Shown one piece after another: positions 30,242 through 43,246 of a DNA stretch of 64,000 bases. Position numbers and translations under genes: made by a program. A model generated the notes under the pieces. The model did no database searches. It had not been told where the DNA came from and was given only the letters and a program-made list of their open reading frames with translations. The stretch comes from Stenotrophomonas rhizophila (GTDB taxonomy: Bacteria; Pseudomonadota; Gammaproteobacteria; Xanthomonadales; Xanthomonadaceae), in NCBI RefSeq assembly GCF_000661955.1, contig NZ_CP007597.1:3212755-3276754 (forward strand), in the 5' to 3' direction. The stretch's first letter is position 1, and the number at the start of each line of letters is the position of its first letter.

Positions 30242-31861
30242 TCAATGCTCGCGCAGGTGGCGCGGGCGGAACCCCATCGCCACCAGGGCCACCAGGTAGG
30301 TCAGGCCGCCGCCGCCGACCAGCAGCGCGAGGTTGCCCATCCGGTGCCACTTGTCCATCTCGGTGAAGCCGGACATGCCGTGCAGCAGGCCCAGCAGCAC
30401 CGCCACCATGGCCGCGCAGGCCAGGCCCAGGCGGGTCACATAGCCGCCCCAGCCGGGCTTGCGCTGGTACACATCGGTCTTGCCCAGCCAGTACCAGAGC
30501 AGGCCGAGGTTCAGGTAACTGGACATCGCGCTGGCGATGCCCAGCGCCAGATGCAGGCCCGGCTGCTTGCCCAGCGCGACCCACACGCCCTGCGATTTCA
30601 GTTCATCCGGCACCATCACCTGGTACAGCACGGCCAGCAGGATGAAGTTGAAGACCATGTTGGCCACCAGCGCGGCGATACCGGCCCGGACCGGGGTGCG
30701 GGTGTCCTGGCGCGCGTAGAACGCCGGCAGCACCACCTTGAGCAGCGCGAACGCCGGCAGCCCGAAGCTCAGGCCGTACACCGACAGCGCGGTCATGCGG
30801 GTGTCGAAGGCGGTGAATTCCTTGTACTGGAACAGCGTGGCGATCAGCGGCTCGGCCAGCAGCACCAGGCCAAGCATGGCCGGCACCGAGATCAGCAGGG
30901 TCGTGCGCAGGCCCCAGTCCAGCGCGCTGGAGAAGCCGGCCTTGTCGGTGCTGACGTGATGGCGGGCCAGCGCCGGCAGGATCACCGTGCCCAGCGCGAC
31001 GCCGAACACGCCCAGCGGCAGCTCCAGGAAGCGGTCGGCCAGCGACAGCCAGGACTGCGAGCCGTCGGTCAGCTTGGCCGCGATCACCGTATCCAGCAGC
31101 AGATTGATCTGGGCCACCGAGGAGCCGAACAGGGTCGGCACCATCAGGGTGAGCACCTTGCGTACGCCCGGATGCCGCCAGCCCCAGCGCGGCAGGGTCA
31201 GCAGGTTGATGCCCTTCAGCGAGGGCAGCTGGAACAGCAGCTGCAGCAGGCCCGCCGCCAGCACCGCCCAGCCCAGGGCCAGGATCTGCTTCTCCGGGGT
31301 GCCGCCCAGCCGGGGCGCCAGCCACACCGCGCCGGCGATCATGCACAGGTTGAGGATGACCGGGGTCAGCGCCGGCATCGCAAAGCGCTGGAAGCTGTTC
31401 AGGGCGCCGCCCGCCAGCGCGGTCAACGACACGAACAGCAGGAACGGGAAGGTCAGCCGGAACAGGTCGACCAGCAGGCCGTGCTTGGCCGGGTCGGTGT
31501 CCACCCCGCTGGAGAACAGGGTCGCCAGCTGCGGCGCGAAGATCAGCGCCAGCGCGGTGACCAGCATCAACACGCCGCCCAGGGTGCCGGCCACCCGCGA
31601 CATCAGCTCGCGCAGCTCGGCGTGGGGGCGGGTTTCCTTCACTTCCGTGAACACCGGTACGAAGGCGGTGGCGAAGGAGCCCTCCGCGAACAGCCGGCGC
31701 AGGAAGTTGGGCACCCGGAAGGCCACCCAGAAGGCATCGGTCACCGCATTGGTGCCGAACGTGGTGGTGATGACCTGGTCGCGAACCAGCCCCAACACCC
31801 GCGAAATCATGGTCATGCTGCTGAAAGACAGCAGACCCCGCAACATCCTTGGTGAACTCAC
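30242..31861 (-). CDS. murJ: Lipid II flippase MurJ
   Basis: A 539-residue MOP-superfamily transporter with about 14 helices that flips the peptidoglycan precursor lipid II across the inner membrane. The N-terminal SRVLGLVRDQVI and FGTNAVTDAFWVAFRVPNFLRRLFAEG blocks are diagnostic. The GTG at 31861 follows GAGGGA at good spacing and is preferred over the ATG at 31846, where the purine tract is too close. It is divergent from rpsT; ribF follows. Confidence 0.96.
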   Translation of the reverse strand: MSSPRMLRGLLSFSSMTMISRVLGLVRDQVITTTFGTNAVTDAFWVAFRVPNFLRRLFAEGSFATAFVPVFTEVKETRPHAELRELMSRVAGTLGGVLMLVTALALIFAPQLATLFSSGVDTDPAKHGLLVDLFRLTFPFLLFVSLTALAGGALNSFQRFAMPALTPVILNLCMIAGAVWLAPRLGGTPEKQILALGWAVLAAGLLQLLFQLPSLKGINLLTLPRWGWRHPGVRKVLTLMVPTLFGSSVAQINLLLDTVIAAKLTDGSQSWLSLADRFLELPLGVFGVALGTVILPALARHHVSTDKAGFSSALDWGLRTTLLISVPAMLGLVLLAEPLIATLFQYKEFTAFDTRMTALSVYGLSFGLPAFALLKVVLPAFYARQDTRTPVRAGIAALVANMVFNFILLAVLYQVMVPDELKSQGVWVALGKQPGLHLALGIASAMSSYLNLGLLWYWLGKTDVYQRKPGWGGYVTRLGLACAAMVAVLLGLLHGMSGFTEMDKWHRMGNLALLVGGGGLTYLVALVAMGFRPRHLREH

Positions 31862-31885
31862 CCGTGTTCCCTCTTGACAATTGAC

Positions 31886-31914
31886 TTGACGTACATTTTT
31901 CGAGCCATCATACT
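31886..31914 (+). promoter_or_regulatory. Promoter of rpsT
   Basis: TTGACG, 17-nt spacer, CATACT, about 48 bp upstream of the rpsT start. A second TTGACA (31874) overlaps upstream. Confidence 0.6.
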
Positions 31915-31962
31915 TTCCAGCTTGCTGTTCCCATTACACCGATTTTTCAGGAAACCACCACT

Positions 31963-32232
31963 GTGGCCAATATCAAGTCCGCCAAGAAGCGCGCCAAGCA
32001 GACCGTCGTGCGCAACGCGCGCAATACGGCTCAGCGTTCGATGCTGCGCACCGCTGTCAAGAAGGTGATCAAGGCTCTGGATGCCAATGACGCCGCCGGC
32101 GCCGAGGCAGCCTTTGCTGTTGCCCAGCCGATCCTCGACCGTTTCAGCTCGCGTGGTCTGATCCACAAGAACAAGGCTGCTCGCCACAAGAGCCGCCTGA
32201 CCGCGCGCATCAAGGCCATCAAGGCCGCCTGA
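31963..32232 (+). CDS. rpsT: 30S ribosomal protein S20
   Basis: S20, 89 residues, a basic helical protein of the small subunit. The sequence [21 protein letters not shown] and the C-terminal [16 protein letters not shown] are characteristic. It starts with GTG at 31963, with AGGAAA upstream; GTG or UUG starts are usual for rpsT. It is divergent from murJ, as in many proteobacteria. Confidence 0.98.
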   Translation: MANIKSAKKRAKQTVVRNARNTAQRSMLRTAVKKVIKALDANDAAGAEAAFAVAQPILDRFSSRGLIHKNKAARHKSRLTARIKAIKAA

Positions 32233-32250
32233 TACGGCGCTGCGGGTGTC

Positions 32251-32274
32251 GTAGAGCCACGCCCCGCGTGGCTT
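32251..32274. repeat. GTAG-type palindrome
   Basis: GTAGAGCCACGCCCCGCGTGGCT: GTAG followed by a GCCACGC/GCGTGGC stem, 19 bp after rpsT. Confidence 0.8.
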
Positions 32275-32290
32275 CGACCCAACCGCAGAA

Positions 32291-32317
32291 AAAGACCCGG
32301 CCCCGGCCGGGTTTTTT
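32291..32317 (+). terminator. rpsT terminator
   Basis: ACCCGGCC/GGCCGGGT stem followed by six T. Confidence 0.85.
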
Positions 32318-32371
32318 GTTGCCCGCAGATCCGTAACGCCCTTGGCGGCGACATCATGAGCAAGACGCCCC

Positions 32372-32508
32372 GTAGCGCCGGGCTCTGCCCGGCTGCCGTT
32401 GGCAGCGATATCGTGAGCAAGCCCCGTCGTAGAGCCGGGCTCTGCCCGGCTGACCTGCGCGGCAATATCGTGAACGTCGGACGCCAGCCGGGCAGAGCCC
32501 GGCTCTAC
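32372..32508. repeat. Three GTAG-type palindromes
   Basis: Two elements in plus orientation (from 32372 and 32429, GTAG[C/A]GCCGGGCTCTGCCCGGCTG) and one in minus orientation ending CTAC at 32508. They fill the gap between the rpsT and obg terminators. Confidence 0.9.
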
Positions 32509-32572
32509 GAGGCCATTCAAACGCAGCGTCCGCAAGACGATGCCCTGCACACGCGGTGCGGGCGCACCACAG

Positions 32573-32597
32573 AAAAACCCGGCCGCAGCCGGGTTGT
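32573..32597 (-). terminator. obg terminator
   Basis: AACCCGGC/GCCGGGTT stem with a T-rich end in the minus direction, 21 bp past the obg stop. Confidence 0.65.
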
Positions 32598-32617
32598 TCA
32601 GGGGCGCGCGGAAGCGC

Positions 32618-33724
<1,107 letters not shown>

Positions 33725-33798
33725 CTAACGTCCCCGGTACGATCCGTGGACGGTGGCGGGAAGGATCCCCGCCCATGTTCGAACAAAAACAAAAAACA

Positions 33799-33823
33799 AA
33801 AACCCCGCCGAAGCGGGGCTTTC
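33799..33823 (-). terminator. rpmA terminator
   Basis: AAACCCCGC/GCGGGGCTTT stem; in the minus direction it ends in TTTTTGTTTTTTG. It separates rplU-rpmA from obg. Confidence 0.8.
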
Positions 33824-33870
33824 GTCAGCGGCCCCACGCGCTAGGCGTGGGCGCCTGCGTATCGCGAAGA

Positions 33871-34131
33871 TCAGGCTTCGGCGACGACGCTGACGGTACG
33901 ACGCTTCTTCGGGCCCTTGACCGAGAACTCCACCTTGCCGTCGACGAGCGCGAACAGGGTGTGGTCACGGCCGAGGCCAACGCCGCTACCCGGGTGGAAC
34001 TGGGTGCCGCGCTGACGCACGATGATGTTGCCGGCATCGATGGCCTGGCCACCGAAGATCTTGACGCCGAGGTACTTCGGGTTGGAGTCGCGACCGTTGC
34101 GCGAAGAGCCTACGCCTTTTTTATGTGCCAT
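33871..34131 (-). CDS. rpmA: 50S ribosomal protein L27
   Basis: L27, 86 residues, starts [24 protein letters not shown], the conserved N-terminus that reaches the peptidyl-transferase centre. It lies 15 bp after rplU. Confidence 0.98.
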   Translation of the reverse strand: MAHKKGVGSSRNGRDSNPKYLGVKIFGGQAIDAGNIIVRQRGTQFHPGSGVGLGRDHTLFALVDGKVEFSVKGPKKRRTVSVVAEA

Positions 34132-34146
34132 GACTGGTTCTCCTTA

Positions 34147-34464
34147 TTACTTGCTGCCACCGGCAATGCCGGTGATCTCGATTTCGGTGTAGTACTGACG
34201 GTGACCCTGGCGCTTCATGTGGTGCTTGCGGCGACGGAACTTGATGATCCGGACCTTGTCAGCACGACCCTGGGACACGACCTTGGCAGTGACCGAAGCG
34301 CCGCTCAGAGCGTCGCCCAGCTTGATGCCATCGCTGTCACCCAGCATCAGGATGGTGTCGAACGTGATCTCGTTGCCGACTTCGACTTCGAGTTTTTCGA
34401 CGCGGAGCGTTTCGCCCTGCGCCACGCGGTATTGCTTACCGCCGGTTACCAGTACTGCGTACAT
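34147..34464 (-). CDS. rplU: 50S ribosomal protein L21
   Basis: L21, 105 residues, with [18 protein letters not shown] and the C-terminal [14 protein letters not shown]. First gene of the rplU-rpmA transcript, with the promoter at 34531-34560. Confidence 0.98.
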   Translation of the reverse strand: MYAVLVTGGKQYRVAQGETLRVEKLEVEVGNEITFDTILMLGDSDGIKLGDALSGASVTAKVVSQGRADKVRIIKFRRRKHHMKRQGHRQYYTEIEITGIAGGSK

Positions 34465-34530
34465 GACCAGACTTCCTCTGTAGTTATTGTGGTCTATGGA
34501 CTGCTGCCATCGAGGGCAGACAGAAGCGGG

Positions 34531-34560
34531 ATTTTAATGACTGGTGGTGGGTCGGGTCAA
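34531..34560 (-). promoter_or_regulatory. Promoter of rplU-rpmA
   Basis: On the minus strand TTGACC (34560-34555), 18-nt spacer, TAAAAT (34536-34531), about 67 bp before rplU. Confidence 0.7.
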
Positions 34561-34758
34561 GTCACCCCCCGCCTTGCCCTGTCTGGGGCTGAATCCTGTT
34601 CAGGTAACGCCCCGGCAGGTCTCAGGCGGTGAGACCCGGGGCTGGCAATGTGCGCGATTGCCCCCAAATCCCAAGCTCGGTAGGCTGACCGATTGCCGTC
34701 TCCGCTTGCCCCACCCGCTTGCCGGCCCTCCGGGCCAGAGCCCCACAACGGATCCCCC

Positions 34759-37748
<2,990 letters not shown>

Positions 37749-37749
<1 letters not shown>

Positions 37750-38156
37750 TGAGCAGCGAACACAAGATCCTGGCCCGCGTACCGATCAGCGTGCGCTGGC
37801 GCGACATGGACAGCATGGGCCACGTCAACAACGCCAAGTACATCTCCTACCTGGAAGAGGCGCGCGTGCGCTGGATGCTGGGCGTGGACGGCGTGTCGAT
37901 GACCGACCGCATCGCTCCGGTGGTGGCGGCCACCAACGTCAACTACCGCCTGCCGATCGTGTGGCCCAACGACATCGTGGTGGAACTGTTCGTGGAGCGG
38001 CTGGGCAACAGCAGCGTGACGATCGGCCATCGCATCGTGGACCAGAACGACGACGCCAGGCTGTACTCGGACGGCAACGTGGTGGTGGTCTGGATGGACA
38101 CGCAGACCGGCAAGAGCGCACCGCTGCCCGACGCGATCCGCACCGCGTCCACCTGA
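37749..38156 (+). CDS. Acyl-CoA thioesterase (4HBT hot-dog fold)
   Basis: A 135-residue hot-dog thioesterase of the 4-hydroxybenzoyl-CoA/FadM-YbgC type. The catalytic region is RWRDMDSMGHVNNAKYISYLEEAR, with the Asp and the GHVNN loop intact. It probably hydrolyses acyl-CoA in the cytoplasm. The ATG overlaps the uvrA stop by one base (TGATG), so it is co-translated with uvrA although unrelated in function. Confidence 0.9.
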
Positions 38157-38158
38157 AG

Positions 38159-38234
38159 GTAGTGCCGGCCGCTGGCCGGCACCCCCATGACGCCGGAAGG
38201 ATGTGCATGGATGCCGGCCAGCGGCCGGCACTAC
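38159..38234. repeat. Inverted pair of GTAG-type palindromes
   Basis: GTAGTGCCGGCCGCTGGCCGGCA at the left and its reverse complement ending CTAC at the right, 76 bp in all, between the thioesterase gene and the next gene. Confidence 0.92.
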
Positions 38235-38257
38235 CGCCATTCATTCAAAGGAATGCC

Positions 38258-38983
38258 ATGTTCCACCAGACCGACATCCGCACACTTCTTCCCGGAATGA
38301 CGCCGTTCCCCGCCGACGTTTTTTCCCAGGAACAACCGTGGCTGGCCCAACACCTGCTGCCGCTGATCGGCATCGACCTGGGCATCCTGCGTCCGGAACT
38401 GGCCGGCACCGTGGCCACGATGCTGTGCCCGATAGAGCCGTATGAAGGCTGCATCGGCGAAGACACCGAAGAGCACCACAACGCGTTCACCGGCACCAAC
38501 TGGATCGCATTCGAACTGACCACCGACAACCGCATGCGCTTCCTTGGCAACGCGGGCTACTTCGTCGGCGACCAGGAGCAGGACAGCGACGCGGTCGAGC
38601 ACATCGCCGAGATGCGCGACAGTCATGCCAAGGCACACGCCTATTTCCAGACCCACGGCTCCCTGGCCAGCTACATGCGCTATGGCGATGGCGAGCCGGG
38701 CGAACAGGCGTATCTGGACAGGCTCGGCGGGCAGATTTCCGGCGGCAACTGGACCGAAACCGCCGAGATCCCGCCGGCATTCGAGATCGCACTGGATCCG
38801 GCGATGTATGACCGCGACCGACCTGACGATGCCGAGAACGTGCGCATCACCCGTGATGGCAAACCGTTCTTCGCGGTCGCCGAGGTGGCCGGTTACAACT
38901 GGTGCGCCGCGGGTGCCGATGCCATCGTGATGCTGTACGAACCGGACAGTCGCACCGTGTTGTTCTCCTACGACTGGAGCTGA
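38258..38983 (+). CDS. Conserved hypothetical protein
   Basis: A 241-residue soluble, acidic protein, start MFHQTDIRTLLPGMTPFPAD, end LYEPDSRTVLFSYDWS. No signal peptide or membrane helix, and I do not recognise a domain. The ATG at 38258 follows AAGGAA; the frame is open far upstream but only through the palindrome pair and the thioesterase gene. It is convergent with the copper chaperone gene. Confidence 0.75.
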   Translation: MFHQTDIRTLLPGMTPFPADVFSQEQPWLAQHLLPLIGIDLGILRPELAGTVATMLCPIEPYEGCIGEDTEEHHNAFTGTNWIAFELTTDNRMRFLGNAGYFVGDQEQDSDAVEHIAEMRDSHAKAHAYFQTHGSLASYMRYGDGEPGEQAYLDRLGGQISGGNWTETAEIPPAFEIALDPAMYDRDRPDDAENVRITRDGKPFFAVAEVAGYNWCAAGADAIVMLYEPDSRTVLFSYDWS

Positions 38984-39009
38984 GCGCGCGCCTGCCGGCC
39001 AACACGCGC

Positions 39010-39456
39010 TCAACGCGCGCCGCGCACCTGCAGCTGTCCATCCACCTTGCGCCCGTCTTCCAGGCTCAGCCGCAGCGGCAGCTGTGCCCCCTCCTTCAGC
39101 GGCACCTCCGGCTGCATGAGCATCAGGTGCAAGCTCCCCGGCTTCAGCTCGACGGTCGCACCGGCCGCGATCGGCAATCGGTCCACCGCGCGCATCCGGC
39201 TGACCCCGTCGACCAGCGTGGTTTCGTGCAGGGACACATCGCCGAACGCCTTGCTGCCGGCAGCGATCACCACGACCGCCTCGCGGCAGTCGTTGCGGAT
39301 CCGCGCGTAACCGGCGGCCATCGGCATCGCGGCCGGCGGCAACCGCAGCCAGCCGTCGCGCAGTGACACACAGGAAGGTTCTGCGGCCACTGTCGGCGCC
39401 GATGCTGCGATCGCACACAGTCCCAACAATACGCACACGAATGGTTTGGTTATCAT
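39010..39456 (-). CDS. Periplasmic copper chaperone PCuAC
   Basis: A 148-residue exported protein with signal peptide (cleavage after VAA, about residue 23). The copper-binding pattern of the PCuAC family, H-x10-M-x21-H-x-M, is matched exactly from HETTLVDGVSRM to HLML. These proteins deliver copper(I) to the CuA or CuB sites of terminal oxidases. The ATG at 39456 begins just before the signal peptide; the longer upstream frame to 39759 overlaps the divergent hydratase gene and is not used. Confidence 0.93.
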   Translation of the reverse strand: MITKPFVCVLLGLCAIAASAPTVAAEPSCVSLRDGWLRLPPAAMPMAAGYARIRNDCREAVVVIAAGSKAFGDVSLHETTLVDGVSRMRAVDRLPIAAGATVELKPGSLHLMLMQPEVPLKEGAQLPLRLSLEDGRKVDGQLQVRGAR

Positions 39457-39490
39457 CGGCTTCGTTCCCTGTCCGCAACGAGACTGCAGC

Positions 39491-40270
39491 ATGACGACGC
39501 TCATCGAGGTGATCAACCATGGCCCCATCCGCGAACTGCGGCTGGCGCGGCCGCCGGTCAACGCGCTGGACACCGAGTTGTGCCGCCACCTGATCCACGC
39601 GATCAACCAGGCCATGGCCGATGACGCGCACGGCATCGTGCTGTCGGGCAGCGCGCGCATCTTCAGCGCCGGCATGGACGTGCCGCACCTGCTCGGCCAT
39701 GGCGAGGACAGGCACAAGCTGCTCGACAGCTGGCAGGCCTTCTTCGGCGCAGTGCGCACCCTGGCCGAATGCCGGGTACCGGTGGTGGCCGCGCTGACCG
39801 GGCATGCGCCGGCCGGCGGCTGCGTGCTGGCGCTGTGCTGCGATTACCGGATCCTGGCGCGCAGCCCGGACCCGGCCCAGCCAACCGTGATCGGCCTGAA
39901 CGAGGTCCAGGTGGGGCTGGTGGCCCCCGAAGGCATCCAGCGCCTGATGCGCCGCGTGGTCGGCCACCACCGCGCCACGCAGTTGCTGGTGGGCGGGGAG
40001 ATGGTGCCGGCCGAACGTGCGCTGGAAATCGGGCTGGTGGACGAACTGGCCGACGCCGCCCAGGTGGTGCCGCGCGCGGTGGCGTGGCTGCAGCGCCTGC
40101 TCAAGCTGCCCCGCCAGCCGATGCTGCTGACCCGCGCCATCGCCCGCGCCGACCTGCACGAAGCCTTGCACGCCGACCTGATCCAGCTCGACCGCTTCGT
40201 CGAGGCCTGGTACGCCCCGGACGCCCAGCAGGCACTGCAGCAGCTGGCGGCCCGACTCGGCAAGGCCTGA
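39491..40270 (+). CDS. Enoyl-CoA hydratase/isomerase family protein
   Basis: A 259-residue crotonase-fold enzyme. The CoA-binding and oxyanion features are IFSAGMDVPHL and ALTGHAPAGGCVLALCCDYRI. The NEVQVGLVAPEGIQRL segment carries a Glu that may be catalytic. The pattern resembles delta3-delta2-enoyl-CoA isomerases as much as hydratases, so the exact reaction is open. Start ATG at 39491; 34 bp separate it from the divergent copper chaperone gene. Confidence 0.85.
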   Translation: MTTLIEVINHGPIRELRLARPPVNALDTELCRHLIHAINQAMADDAHGIVLSGSARIFSAGMDVPHLLGHGEDRHKLLDSWQAFFGAVRTLAECRVPVVAALTGHAPAGGCVLALCCDYRILARSPDPAQPTVIGLNEVQVGLVAPEGIQRLMRRVVGHHRATQLLVGGEMVPAERALEIGLVDELADAAQVVPRAVAWLQRLLKLPRQPMLLTRAIARADLHEALHADLIQLDRFVEAWYAPDAQQALQQLAARLGKA

Positions 40271-40274
40271 CCCG

Positions 40275-40353
40275 GTAGTGCCGGCCGCTGGCCGGCAACC
40301 CCGGACTGCTTCGATCGTTCTTCGCCTGGTTGCCGGCCATGGGCCGGCACTAC
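40275..40353. repeat. Inverted pair of GTAG-type palindromes
   Basis: GTAGTGCCGGCCGCTGGCCGGCA from 40275 and a mirrored copy ending CTAC at 40353, 79 bp, between the hydratase and tesB genes. Confidence 0.92.
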
Positions 40354-40390
40354 CTTATAATTCGGGCTTGCCCCCTGCAGGTTGCTTCCC

Positions 40391-41299
40391 TTGTCCGACA
40401 CGCACGAACCCGTCGTCTCCGAGCTGATCGACCTGCTCACGCTCGAGCGCCTGGAAGACAACCTGTTCCGCGGCCAGAGCCGCGACATCGGGACCAAGTA
40501 CGTGTTTGGCGGCCAGGTGCTGGGCCAGGCGCTGTCGGCCGCGCAGGCCACCGTGGACAACGGTCGCCACGTGCATTCGCTGCATGCCTACTTCCTGCGC
40601 GCGGGCAACATCGACCACCCCATCGTCTATGACGTGGACCGCACCCGCGACGGCGGCAGTTTTTCGGTGCGCCGGGTCACCGCGATCCAGCACGGCAAGG
40701 TGATCTTCTTCTGCGCGGCCTCCTTCCAGCAGGCCGAACAGGGCGCCGAGCACCAGCACAAGATGCCCGAAGTGCCGCAGCCGGAAGACATCGAACCCAA
40801 CCGCCCGCTGCCGCCGGAGGTGCTCGAACGCCTGCCGATCAAGGTGCAGCGCTGGCTGTCGCGCGGCGGCCCGTTCGAGTTCCGCCACGTGTACCCGCGC
40901 GACGAACTCAACCCGCCCAAGCGCCCGCCCTACCACCAGGTCTGGCTGCGCCTGAATGAGAAAGTGGGCGATGCGCCGGAGCTGCACCAGGCGCTGCTGG
41001 CCTATGCCTCGGACTTCCACCTGCTGGGCACGGCGACCTTCCCGCACGGCATCAGCTACTACCAGCCACACGTACAGATGGCCTCGCTGGACCACGCGAT
41101 CTGGTTCCACCGCCCGTTCCGCGCCGACGACTGGCTGCTGTACTCGCTGGACAGCCCCAGCGCGCAGGATTCACGCGGACTGGCCCGTGGCCAGTTCTTC
41201 ACCCGCGATGGTCTGCTGGTCGCAAGCACCGCGCAGGAAGGCCTGATCCGCGTGGTACCCGACAGCGCCGCGGCGGCCGCCGTTCCGGCCAAGGACTGA
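40391..41299 (+). CDS. tesB: Acyl-CoA thioesterase II
   Basis: TesB, 302 residues, a double hot-dog thioesterase that hydrolyses medium- and long-chain acyl-CoA. Recognisable blocks are NLFRGQSRDIGTKYVFGGQVLGQAL, LHAYFLRAGN and the C-terminal SLDHAIWFHRPFRADDWLLY. No ATG fits; TTG at 40391 (MSDTHEPV) is preferred and TTG at 40382 is the alternative. It is followed after one base by the next gene. Confidence 0.93.
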   Translation: MSDTHEPVVSELIDLLTLERLEDNLFRGQSRDIGTKYVFGGQVLGQALSAAQATVDNGRHVHSLHAYFLRAGNIDHPIVYDVDRTRDGGSFSVRRVTAIQHGKVIFFCAASFQQAEQGAEHQHKMPEVPQPEDIEPNRPLPPEVLERLPIKVQRWLSRGGPFEFRHVYPRDELNPPKRPPYHQVWLRLNEKVGDAPELHQALLAYASDFHLLGTATFPHGISYYQPHVQMASLDHAIWFHRPFRADDWLLYSLDSPSAQDSRGLARGQFFTRDGLLVASTAQEGLIRVVPDSAAAAAVPAKD

Positions 41300-41300
41300 C

Positions 41301-41804
41301 ATGAGACAGATTTTCAACAGCCAGCGCGTGGAAACCGTGGAAGGCGTGGCCCAGCTGCTGCGCGATGCCGGCATCGAGGTGCGCATCACCAACGGCCGTT
41401 CGTACCACAGCAAGCGCGGCAGCCAGTTCAGCTATCTGGATACCAGCAAGGCCACCACCCATCCCACGCTGTGGGTGGTGCATGCCAATGACCAGCCGCG
41501 TGCGCGCGAGATCCTGCGCGACGCGCGCCTGCTGGAAACCACGCGGCGCGACCACCCCACCGCCGAGTTCGCCTTCCGCGACCAGGTGGGCGAGGTGGCC
41601 CCGCGCCGCAACTGGGCCTGGCGCATCCGCATCGGCCTGCTGCTGGTGATTGCCGCCGTGGCGATGGTGGTGGTGATGCGCCACCGCAACGCCCCACCGG
41701 TGGCCCCGACCCCCGCCGTACAGCAGGCCCCGGCCGCAGCCCCGGCCCAGCCCGCGCGCCCGGAAGAAGAGGAAGTGCGGGTACGGATCCAACCGGCGAA
41801 GTAA
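41301..41804 (+). CDS. Membrane protein with DUF2007-like N-terminus
   Basis: A 167-residue protein. The N-terminal about 75 residues (MRQIFNSQRVETVEGVAQLLRDAGIEV) look like the small signal-transducing DUF2007 type domain, followed by one membrane helix (about 106-125) and a Pro/Ala-rich, acidic tail ending EEEEVRVRIQPAK. In Xanthomonas relatives it is often annotated 'pathogenicity-like protein'; no function can be assigned here. It starts 1 bp after tesB. Confidence 0.75.
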   Translation: MRQIFNSQRVETVEGVAQLLRDAGIEVRITNGRSYHSKRGSQFSYLDTSKATTHPTLWVVHANDQPRAREILRDARLLETTRRDHPTAEFAFRDQVGEVAPRRNWAWRIRIGLLLVIAAVAMVVVMRHRNAPPVAPTPAVQQAPAAAPAQPARPEEEEVRVRIQPAK

Positions 41805-41835
41805 CCGGCAACGCCGGGCGCTGCCCGGCCGCCCC

Positions 41836-41906
41836 GTAGAGCCGGGCTCTGCCCGGCTGCCCGTACGGCCGGCCCCGTGCAGAGCCGGCCAGCGGCCGGC
41901 ACTACC
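41836..41906. repeat. GTAG-type palindromes, one each way
   Basis: A plus element from 41836 (GTAGAGCCGGGCTCTGCCCGG) and a minus element ending CTAC at 41906; the two arms belong to different sequence variants. Confidence 0.85.
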
Positions 41907-41986
41907 GGGCACAAGCAACCGGCCCCTACCCCGTCACATTCTTTCGCGGCCATCGTCATACTCGGATCACCTCCGGAAATTCCGCC

Positions 41987-43192
41987 ATGACGCCCCTGCT
42001 GACCGCCACCCTGGAACGCGAACTGCCCGCGGCCGCCTCCGGCTGCACCCAGTCGTACGGGCGCATCGTGCTGGCCTGCCAGAACACCGTCACCGCGATC
42101 GCCCTGGCGATCACCCGTGACGTGCAGGCCAGCGAGGACATCGCGCAGGAGGCCTTCATCAAGGCCTGGCAGCAGCTCAACCAGCTGAGCAATCCGTCCA
42201 GCTTCCTGCCGTGGCTGCGCCAGATCACCCGCAACCTGGCCCGTGACTGGCTGCGCGCCAACCGCGGCCGCCCGCTGTCCGGCGAAGCGGCCGAGATCGC
42301 GATCAGCATGGCCGCCGACCCCGGCCCGACCGCACCCGAGCGCCTGCAGCGGGTGGAAGAGGAACTGGCGGCCGAAGAGATCATTTCGGCCCTGCCCGAA
42401 GACGCCCGCGAAACGCTGCTGCTGTACTACCGCGAGGGCCAGCGCTCGCAGCAGGTGGCCGACCTGCTGGGGCTCAGCGATGCCGCCGTGCGCAAGCGCC
42501 TGTCGCGCGCCCGTGCCAGCGTGCGCGAAGAGATGCTGCGCCGTTTCGGCGACTTCGCGCGCAGCAGCGCCCCCAGCGCCGCGTTCGCCACCACCCTGGC
42601 CTCGGCGCTGATGATCGCCGCCCCCGGCACCGCCAGTGCCGCGATCCTGCTCGGCACCGGGCTGGGCACCGGCAAACTCGGCCTGGGCGGGGCCACGGTC
42701 TCCGGCGGCACGGCCCTGGGCTCGCTCAGCGCGGCGTTCAGCCAGAATGCGGCACCGGGCGAGATGCTGAGCCTGGGGGCGGCCATCGGCGGCCTGGTCG
42801 GCGGCATGCTGGGCAGCTATCTCGGCGGGCGCTACCTGCTGTCGTATGCCGAATCGTCCGGCGAACGCGAACAGATCCGCCGGTTCGTGGTGCTCAGCAG
42901 CGTCACCGCGATGGTGATGTGCCTGTCGGTGTTGATGCTGAGCGTGCTGGAAGCACCGGTCTGGATGCTGCTGTCGGCGATGGCGCTTGGCATGGCCGCG
43001 GTCAACTACCAGTGCCTGTACCCGCTGCAGAAGGTGATGGCGCCCATGCTGGCGCGCGATGCGGCGCGCCACGGCCGCAACGGGCCAAGCTGGGCCTATC
43101 AGCTGATGTATGGCCGCTGGGCGATCGTGCTGGTCACCCTGGGCGTGGCCGCACTGGTGCTGTACAGCCTGGTGCGCACCGGGCGGCTCTGA
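41987..43192 (+). CDS. ECF sigma factor fused to a C-terminal membrane domain
   Basis: A 401-residue protein. Residues about 1-190 form an ECF sigma-70 factor: region 2 with SEDIAQEAFIKAWQQL and NPSSFLPWLRQITRNLARDWLR, region 4 with LLLYYREGQRSQQVADLLGLSDAAVRKRLSRAR. From about residue 200 the chain turns hydrophobic and Gly/Ala-rich with four or so membrane helices (about 200-225, 255-285, 300-330, 380-397). Ordinary ECF factors are about 180-200 residues and soluble. The tail may tether the sigma factor to the membrane in place of a separate anti-sigma factor. Start ATG at 41987. No anti-sigma gene is adjacent. Confidence 0.88.
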   Translation: MTPLLTATLERELPAAASGCTQSYGRIVLACQNTVTAIALAITRDVQASEDIAQEAFIKAWQQLNQLSNPSSFLPWLRQITRNLARDWLRANRGRPLSGEAAEIAISMAADPGPTAPERLQRVEEELAAEEIISALPEDARETLLLYYREGQRSQQVADLLGLSDAAVRKRLSRARASVREEMLRRFGDFARSSAPSAAFATTLASALMIAAPGTASAAILLGTGLGTGKLGLGGATVSGGTALGSLSAAFSQNAAPGEMLSLGAAIGGLVGGMLGSYLGGRYLLSYAESSGEREQIRRFVVLSSVTAMVMCLSVLMLSVLEAPVWMLLSAMALGMAAVNYQCLYPLQKVMAPMLARDAARHGRNGPSWAYQLMYGRWAIVLVTLGVAALVLYSLVRTGRL

Positions 43193-43201
43193 ACGAAAAA
43201 C

Positions 43202-43226
43202 GGGCGCCGGTCGATGACCGGCGCCC
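43202..43226 (+). terminator. Terminator after the sigma fusion gene
   Basis: GGGCGCCGGTC-GAT-GACCGGCGCCC, a perfect 11-bp stem, just after the stop and between convergent genes. It lacks a long T-run on the plus strand but has AAAAA on the 5' side, so it would work better for the minus-strand EF-hand gene. Confidence 0.65.
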
Positions 43227-43246
43227 GTGCGTAGTACGGCGGGGGC

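Noticed and set aside
40275-40353. Palindrome pairs as insertion-sequence ends
   Set aside because: There is no transposase or target duplication between or around them; they match the GTAG-type REP pattern.
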